NCBI RefSeq assembly: GCF_002150035.1
Contig: NZ_NETS01000010.1
Coordinates: forward strand, 806,001-870,000
Direction: 5' to 3'
Length of the DNA: 64,000 nt
Source: Leptospira venezuelensis
GTDB lineage: Bacteria > Spirochaetota > Leptospiria > Leptospirales > Leptospiraceae
Made by a program: the position numbers and the translations under genes
Shown here: piece by piece, positions 58,671 through 64,000 of the stretch
Layout of the letters: each line of letters begins with the position of its first letter
Position numbering within the stretch: position 1 is the stretch's first letter
The notes under the pieces: model-generated
Told to the model about the DNA's origin: nothing
What the model saw: only the letters and a program-made list of their open reading frames with translations
Databases searched by the model: none

Positions 58671-59282
58671 ATGATAGAATTTAACTACAAAGAAGAATAC
58701 GGGGTCTATAGAGTTACTCTCAAGACTTCTGAAACTGCCCCAGGAACACTTCATAAAATGGTGAAGGCAATGTTCTTTATGGGATTCGAGATCCTTTCGG
58801 GAGATATTCGCACGATCAAAGACGGCGACTCCATGATCAGTTACGATGAATTTCTTCTTAGATCTCCTGAAACAGATTCTAAAATCAAGGCATCCAAACT
58901 AGGTATCTTAATGTCTTCTGTCTTTTCCGATGATAATGCATTGGAAGAAATGATCCAAACCTCAAGTGAAATAGATATTCGAAATACATTTTATCTAGGA
59001 CAAGATTCTCAATTGGAGTTTGAAGACGTACCTGGCAATTCTGCTACAAAGTTTTACTTAGAAGCTCCGGATAGAAAAGGATTATTATACTTTGTGACCG
59101 GAGTATTAAAGGATCTGGGGATTAATATTATCTCTGGTGAAGTCAGGACTGATGGCAAATCCTTAAAAGCTCAGGATACATTCATACTAACCGACTCTCG
59201 TACAGGACTTGGGTTCGCAGGAAGTTCCACGGAAGAAAGGATCCGTAGATATATTCTACAAAGCAGCCTAAATCAAGTTTGA
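58671..59282 (+). CDS. ACT-domain protein, GlnD-like repeats
   Basis: Two ACT-type domains: residues about 5-75 (YRVTLKTSETAPGTLHKMVK) and about 125-195 (FYLEAPDRKGLLYFVTGVLK, then DLGINIISGEVRTDG). These resemble the C-terminal ACT pair of the uridylyltransferase GlnD but without nucleotidyltransferase or HD domains, so it is a stand-alone amino-acid-sensing regulator. I start at ATG 58671, after AGGAAAGCGGAA; the open frame begins upstream but would run through the hairpins. Confidence 0.78.
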   Translation: MIEFNYKEEYGVYRVTLKTSETAPGTLHKMVKAMFFMGFEILSGDIRTIKDGDSMISYDEFLLRSPETDSKIKASKLGILMSSVFSDDNALEEMIQTSSEIDIRNTFYLGQDSQLEFEDVPGNSATKFYLEAPDRKGLLYFVTGVLKDLGINIISGEVRTDGKSLKAQDTFILTDSRTGLGFAGSSTEERIRRYILQSSLNQV

Positions 59283-59405
59283 TCAGATCTATTTGAATCG
59301 TCCAAGATACTAAATCTATAAAGAAATGTATTACGGTAACGGAATGATTCTATTCAAAGAATCAATCTGCCGATACTAAAATGCAGGAGTCCCCTCCACC
59401 TGACG

Positions 59406-60899
59406 ATGGACGCAGCTAGAGATTTACAAAAATTCGATTTCACGGAAGAAGTGATTCAACACTTTCGAGAAAATAGAATCATACCTGTCGATTTTTATAA
59501 TAAACACGGACAGATCCTAATTCATAAAAAGGATATGGCCACCGGAGACGATATCAGTCGTCTCCAAAAATTCGAAAAGCAAGGAATCTATTTTCTATCT
59601 GCTGAGATAGCAAAGATCCATCCTGGCTCTACCAAAAAAGGTTCCTTAGATCCTTCTTTCGATAAACTTATTAATCCTACTCTCACTTTGGATATGTCTA
59701 GAGGAGCAACGGATCTATTATCTGATATCAAGAAGTTCCCCTTAAATGGAGAACATGTTAAAGAGATTAACAAATCCATTAACGCAGTACTAGACGATTT
59801 TAAATCTTCTCCAAATATGGAGACCGGACTAGTCAATATTATAGAAGTAATGAAGAATGCCGGAATGCCAGTGGACTCAGAAGTTCTTACTAAAAGAACT
59901 GTGATCGCAATGGCGCTTAAGGTTAGGGCCGCTAAAGTTTTTACCAAAGTGGATATGGATCAGAAGAAGACGGAGCAGATGAATCTGATGATGGCTTCTT
60001 ACCTTGCGGATATCGGCTATACTCAGATGAAGATACCGACTCATGCGAATCTAAAACCGGAAGAGTTGGAATATATCAAGAACCATCCTATCATTAGTTA
60101 TTTGATGATCGCTAACCTTCCTGAGATTGAAGATCCTGTCAAATCAGTAGTTCTAAATCACCACAGGCCACATCGCGGAGAGGGGATGAATAATAACTAT
60201 CCGCAAACCAAACCTTTGGTGCAAAAACTTCAAGGTTATCGTGAGAAATATAAAGATGATTTTCGCAAAAATCTTTTAGCTACCGATATCCAAAGGCAAG
60301 TTAAGTCCATCCTTACTAACGCGATCTCTTACGAAGACATTGGGATTCTTTCTATTGCGGGAGAATTTGCGTCCTTGACCACCCCTCAGCCTTGGAGAGA
60401 ACCTATGGACGGGCTTAAGGCGATGAAATTAATCTTGAATAATAGTTTCTTTGCTTATAACGAAAAGACACTAAAAGACTTTTTCGATCATGTAGGATTA
60501 TCCTTATGCGATAACCAGCCGTTTGTAAAAATTGGAGATTACGTTATTGTAGCTTCTCAGGACTCAAATCGTAAGGTATTTTTCGAGATCTGCGTTATTA
60601 AAGATTCTCATAAAAATTCGATCCGACCTATGTTGGAAAGGATTGGTACTATCCGACCGAAGTTTGCAAATAACGGAAAAATTCGGATCTCAGGCTTCGA
60701 AATGGGCAGCTTGACTGTGGATAGAAGAAGAGCAATTTTCAATTTGGAACGTAATGCTGACCCTAGAAGGATTATCTATTTAGTGGATCCTGAAATCGAT
60801 CCTGAGTTTTTTGATTCATTGGATCGTAAAGTTAGGGAAACATATCCCTCTAGGACTTCTTCTGATTCGGATTCCGCCTCTAAAGCGCCGGTTTCTTGA
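59406..60899 (+). CDS. degenerate HD-GYP domain protein (copy 1)
   Basis: A 497-residue soluble protein. An N-terminal region (PVDFYNKHGQILIHKK) precedes an HD-GYP-like core (about residues 155-330). The HD motif reads YLADIGY instead of HDIGK; YIKNHPIISYLM and VLNHHRPHRGEGMNNNYP keep later elements; AGEFASLTTPQPWR replaces the AD-F-DALTS segment. Metal ligation is incomplete, so c-di-GMP hydrolysis is doubtful; it may be a binding effector. A C-terminal beta region (IGDYVIVASQDS) follows. It is paralogous to the next gene. Confidence 0.75.
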   Translation: MDAARDLQKFDFTEEVIQHFRENRIIPVDFYNKHGQILIHKKDMATGDDISRLQKFEKQGIYFLSAEIAKIHPGSTKKGSLDPSFDKLINPTLTLDMSRGATDLLSDIKKFPLNGEHVKEINKSINAVLDDFKSSPNMETGLVNIIEVMKNAGMPVDSEVLTKRTVIAMALKVRAAKVFTKVDMDQKKTEQMNLMMASYLADIGYTQMKIPTHANLKPEELEYIKNHPIISYLMIANLPEIEDPVKSVVLNHHRPHRGEGMNNNYPQTKPLVQKLQGYREKYKDDFRKNLLATDIQRQVKSILTNAISYEDIGILSIAGEFASLTTPQPWREPMDGLKAMKLILNNSFFAYNEKTLKDFFDHVGLSLCDNQPFVKIGDYVIVASQDSNRKVFFEICVIKDSHKNSIRPMLERIGTIRPKFANNGKIRISGFEMGSLTVDRRRAIFNLERNADPRRIIYLVDPEIDPEFFDSLDRKVRETYPSRTSSDSDSASKAPVS

Positions 60900-61043
60900 T
60901 CGATTGACACAATTTCGGAAATTTATTCTTGCCTACTAGCAAGGTTAAATCATTTCTTTGATACTACACATATATCTTACTTAAACGTTATGTACTTTGG
61001 GTTTATATTTTTGGCCCTCTGGTAATGCGTATGGATTTTTATA

Positions 61044-62531
61044 ATGACTCAATTTCAAAGTGGTCCAATCGATCCTCTCAGACTTGAAAGATTTGAGTTT
61101 AATGCCGAAGTCATCAGACAATTTAAAGAAAGTCAGTCCATCCCTGTAGATTTTTACAATAAGAACGGGCAGATTTTAATTCACCGTAAAGACAACGCGA
61201 GTGACGCAGATATTAATAAGCTTCAAAAGTTTGAACTTCAAGGCATTTATTACCTTCTATCCGAAAGGCACAAGGTAGGAATTCAAGTAGATCAGCCCGA
61301 TTCAGTAAACGGCAAAAAAGTTTCTTATATTAAGTTAGTGAATCCTGATCTGACTTTGCAGATGGCAAGACAGGCTTCCGATCTTCTCAAAGAGTTGAGA
61401 GATTATCCTTTAAACGGAAATCATGTGAAGAAAGTAGCAAAGGCGATCGATGGAATTCTAGATGATTTCGCGAATAGTCAAGACGTTGAATTAGGTTTGG
61501 TAAACGTAATCGAAGTGATGAAGTCGGCTGGCGTGGAAACTGATTCAGAAGTTTTGACTAAAAGAACAGTCATCTCTATGGCGATGAAGCTACGTAGTTT
61601 AAAAGCAATCTCCGTTAAAGACAGTGAAAATTCAAAAGCACAACAATTGAATCTGATGATGGCAGCTTATATGGTAGATATAGGCAAAGTCAGAATGAAA
61701 CTGCCGGTGCATGGAAATCTGAGCACAGAAGAATTTGAATATGTGAAGAATCATCCAATCGTTAGTTATTTGATGATTGGGAATTTGGCTTCTATTCAAA
61801 CTCCAGTTAAAACTGCAGTATTAAATAGTCATAGACCGTATAGGGGAGAGGGATTGAATAATAACTATCCTTCTACTGCTTTCTTGGAGAAACGGCTCGG
61901 AGAATATTACGAAAAATATAAGAATGATCCTTCTAGAAGTGTACTTGTAGAAGATATGCAGAAACAATTACACATTCTGCAAAGTAATTCTTATAGTGAA
62001 GATGATCCAGCAATCATTTCTATCGCAGGAGAATTTGCCTCTTTGAGTAGTACTCAAAATTGGAGGTCTGCTTATTCTCCAATAACTGCTATGAAGCTAA
62101 TCTTGAATAACAGCTTTTTTTCATATAATGAAAGAGTGGTTAAGGAATTTTTCGATTTTATGGCACTTAGTTTGTGCGAGAACAAAAGTGTTTTGAACGT
62201 AGGAGATTATGTGATCGTAGTATCTACGGACTCTCAACATAAGATTCATTTTGAGACATGCGTTATTCGAGACATTAACAAAAATCAAACTCGCCCTCTT
62301 TTAGAAAGAGTTGGGACAATCAGACCTGTCTTCTCTAATAAAGGAAAACTGAAAATCGTAGGTTACGATCGTAAAACTTTCCGTCCTGATATTAGAAAGG
62401 CAGTATTCAATCTTGCCAATACGGTAGACCCAAGAAGGGTGATTTATTCTATCGATCCTGAATTGGATCCGCCTTTGTTCGATCTGATCGATAGAAGTTA
62501 CCGCAAAACAGCTCCGAAATCTGTCGCGTAA
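61044..62531 (+). CDS. degenerate HD-GYP domain protein (copy 2)
   Basis: A 495-residue paralogue of the preceding gene, collinear throughout. The N-terminus reads PVDFYNKNGQILIHRKDNAS, the HD segment YMVDIGKVRMKLP (His replaced by Val) and the GYP segment VLNSHRPYRGEGLNNNYP, where one His of the HH pair is Ser. The degradation of metal ligands differs from copy 1, so both were probably freed from catalysis. The two genes lie 144 nt apart in tandem, with likely separate promoters in the AT-rich gap. Confidence 0.75.
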   Translation: MTQFQSGPIDPLRLERFEFNAEVIRQFKESQSIPVDFYNKNGQILIHRKDNASDADINKLQKFELQGIYYLLSERHKVGIQVDQPDSVNGKKVSYIKLVNPDLTLQMARQASDLLKELRDYPLNGNHVKKVAKAIDGILDDFANSQDVELGLVNVIEVMKSAGVETDSEVLTKRTVISMAMKLRSLKAISVKDSENSKAQQLNLMMAAYMVDIGKVRMKLPVHGNLSTEEFEYVKNHPIVSYLMIGNLASIQTPVKTAVLNSHRPYRGEGLNNNYPSTAFLEKRLGEYYEKYKNDPSRSVLVEDMQKQLHILQSNSYSEDDPAIISIAGEFASLSSTQNWRSAYSPITAMKLILNNSFFSYNERVVKEFFDFMALSLCENKSVLNVGDYVIVVSTDSQHKIHFETCVIRDINKNQTRPLLERVGTIRPVFSNKGKLKIVGYDRKTFRPDIRKAVFNLANTVDPRRVIYSIDPELDPPLFDLIDRSYRKTAPKSVA

Positions 62532-62603
62532 ACGATTCGCTTTTCCTCTCCGCTTCGGAATCCTACTTTCTTCCGTTGGTGGTCTCCTGTTTTCTGGTAC
62601 TGT

Positions 62604-63749
62604 ATGCCTTCCAGTTGGGGTAAAATATTTAAAGTCAGTACGTTCGGAGAATCTCATGGCGAAGCCGTGGGGGTTGTCGTGGAAGGAGTTCCAGCAGGGA
62701 TTCCTATCCGATTGGATGAGATCCAAAAGGATTTAAACAGAAGAAGACCCGGACAAAGTAAACTCACCACACCTAGGGATGAATCGGACATTGTTCGAGT
62801 TCTTTCCGGAGTATTTGAGGGAAAAACGATCGGAAGTCCGATCGCGTTGATAGTAAACAATCAGAACACGATCTCCAAAGATTATGAAAATCTAAGAGAA
62901 ACTTTCCGTCCTTCTCACGCAGATTATACATACCAAACCAAGTACGGATTTCGTGCTCACGTAGGCGGAGGAAGATCCTCGGTCAGAGAAACAATTGCAA
63001 GAGTAGCTGCGGGTGCAATTGCCAGAATGATCCTAGAAGATGATCTGGGAGTCAAAACAGTCGCTTGGGTAGATACAATTGGAACTATATCTTCTGAAAT
63101 TGCTGAAAACAAATATCCGCAAAGCAGGGAAGAAGTAGATGTCAACGAAGTCCGTTGTCCTGATCCTCAGGCGGCAGACAAAATGCGTTCTCTCATTTTA
63201 GAAATGAAAGAAGCAGGAGACAGTGTGGGTGGAATTATCCGCTCTGCTTCTTATAATCTTCCTCCAGGTCTTGGAGATCCAGTGTACGATAAATTGGATG
63301 GGGACATAGCAAAGGCAATTCTATCCATTCCTGCATGTAAAGGTTTTGAAGTTGGTTCCGGATTTTCTGGAACTCTTCTAACCGGAAGTACTCATAATGA
63401 CGAATTTTATGTAGAAGAAGGAAGTGGAAGAGTCCGCACTCGCACAAATAATTCCGGAGGACTCCAAGGTGGGATTTCCAACGGAGAAACTTTGGTGGTT
63501 CGAGCTGCTTTTAAACCTACTTCTACCATTTTCAAAAAACAAAATACTGTAAATATCGACGGAAAAGAAACCATGCTAGAAGCAAAAGGCAGGCATGATC
63601 CATGCGTTCTGCCTAGAGCGGTTCCAATTGTAGAAGCGGCTATAAACCTAGTTCTAATAGATGCATATCTCTACCAAAGGGCGATGAATCCTCAGTGGTT
63701 CCAGAAATGGGCTAAAGTTCCTGATTATTACAAGGATTTAAAACTCTGA
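62604..63749 (+). CDS. aroC: chorismate synthase
   Basis: Last enzyme of the shikimate pathway, an FMN-dependent lyase converting EPSP to chorismate. Signatures: FGESHGEAVGVVVEGVPAG at the N-terminus, RRPGQSKLTTPRDE, RPSHADYTYQTKYG, the GGGRSSVRETIARVAAGA loop, and GGLQGGISNGE; the C-terminal segment KGRHDPCVLPRAVPIVEA completes it. The length of 381 residues is normal. Confidence 0.97.
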   Translation: MPSSWGKIFKVSTFGESHGEAVGVVVEGVPAGIPIRLDEIQKDLNRRRPGQSKLTTPRDESDIVRVLSGVFEGKTIGSPIALIVNNQNTISKDYENLRETFRPSHADYTYQTKYGFRAHVGGGRSSVRETIARVAAGAIARMILEDDLGVKTVAWVDTIGTISSEIAENKYPQSREEVDVNEVRCPDPQAADKMRSLILEMKEAGDSVGGIIRSASYNLPPGLGDPVYDKLDGDIAKAILSIPACKGFEVGSGFSGTLLTGSTHNDEFYVEEGSGRVRTRTNNSGGLQGGISNGETLVVRAAFKPTSTIFKKQNTVNIDGKETMLEAKGRHDPCVLPRAVPIVEAAINLVLIDAYLYQRAMNPQWFQKWAKVPDYYKDLKL

Positions 63750-63894
63750 ATTTGTCTTTTAGTCTGCTAAGCAAGCTATTAGAATCTGAGACAGGCTCTC
63801 ACATCTTTGCATCTAGAAACGGGTTGCCAACTTAGAATAGTACGTTTCAAATGAAATTTGGCGCCCTGGTTTGTTTCGAAAAACGGAGGTTCGA

Positions 63895-64000
63895 GTGGTC
63901 AAGATAAAGATAGACGGGATCGAATACGAGGTCGACGAGAAAAAAAATCTAATATCCGCCGCTAAAGATGCCGGAGTGGATATTCCGTTTTTCTGTTATC
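63895..64000 (+). CDS. NuoG-like 2Fe-2S ferredoxin-domain protein, 5' end only
   Basis: GTG start after GGAGG with 5 nt spacing. The first 35 residues are visible: KIKIDGIEYEVDEKKNLISA, then AKDAGVDIPFFCY, which is the start of a plant-type [2Fe-2S] ferredoxin domain as found at the N-terminus of NADH-quinone oxidoreductase subunit G or HoxU/formate dehydrogenase. The rest lies beyond the window, so its exact identity is open. Confidence 0.7.
   Translation, partial: MVKIKIDGIEYEVDEKKNLISAAKDAGVDIPFFCY

Overview
The window reads as ordinary chromosome of a spirochaete of the genus Leptospira. This rests on gene content: a plant-plastid-type ferredoxin-NADP reductase, LpxD, many lipoproteins with relaxed spirochaetal lipoboxes, a VKOR-DsbA fusion, GAF/SpoIIE and degenerate HD-GYP signalling proteins, and a double-membrane envelope. 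The species cannot be assigned from the sequence alone. There is no prophage, transposase or CRISPR array. The only mobile-looking DNA is a small MITE-like block beside tRNA-Leu.

Layout. 1-4.6 kb: M20 peptidase, rsmG, parA, parB, thioesterase. 4.6-6.5 kb (minus): M23-like protein, bactofilin and YaaR, translationally coupled; the M23 domain has lost most metal ligands. 6.5-12.4 kb: tatD, serS, OmpA-like protein, solute-binding protein, outer-membrane barrel. 12.4-15.3 kb (minus): dnaX, ebfC, recR and a tadA-like deaminase. 15.4-19.6 kb: VWA-STAS fusion, PC4-like protein, FNR, lpxD. 19.8-23.7 kb: a small TTG-start protein, Bcr/CflA exporter, acyl-CoA ligase, putative lipoprotein. 23.8-29.1 kb: a CsoR/CstR-family repressor, a DUF2892 membrane protein, TolC and an RND permease, with three copies of an ATACC-N6-GGTAT operator. 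29.1-29.5 kb: MITE-like block and tRNA-Leu(CAG). 29.5-31.4 kb: hisB-hisH-hisA. 31.5-40.4 kb: VKOR-DsbA fusion, zinc-ribbon membrane protein, DUF885 protein, thiD, alkyltransferase-like protein, histidine kinase, rsgA and a degenerate HD protein. 40.6-46.9 kb: FecR, PEGA and TPR/propeller lipoproteins. 46.9-53.7 kb: trmB, metallo-beta-lactamase-fold protein, PilZ protein, SprA-like protein, engB, frameshifted tilS, SpoIIE phosphatase. 54-58.4 kb: sigma-54 activator, SET-domain protein, ABC exporter. 58.5-64 kb: ACT-domain protein behind a structured leader, two paralogous degenerate HD-GYP proteins, aroC, and the start of a NuoG-like ferredoxin-domain gene.

The most distinctive module is 23.8-29.1 kb. 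The repressor keeps two Cys but has Tyr where copper CsoR proteins have His, which points to a thiol/persulfide sensor. Its neighbour belongs to the YgaP-type membrane family often linked to sulfurtransferases. The pump genes downstream lack a periplasmic adaptor gene. Other notable points are the A10 frameshift in tilS, the three stem-loops ahead of the ACT-domain gene, and the fact that seven of eight convergent gene pairs have stop codons that overlap or lie within 2 nt of each other.
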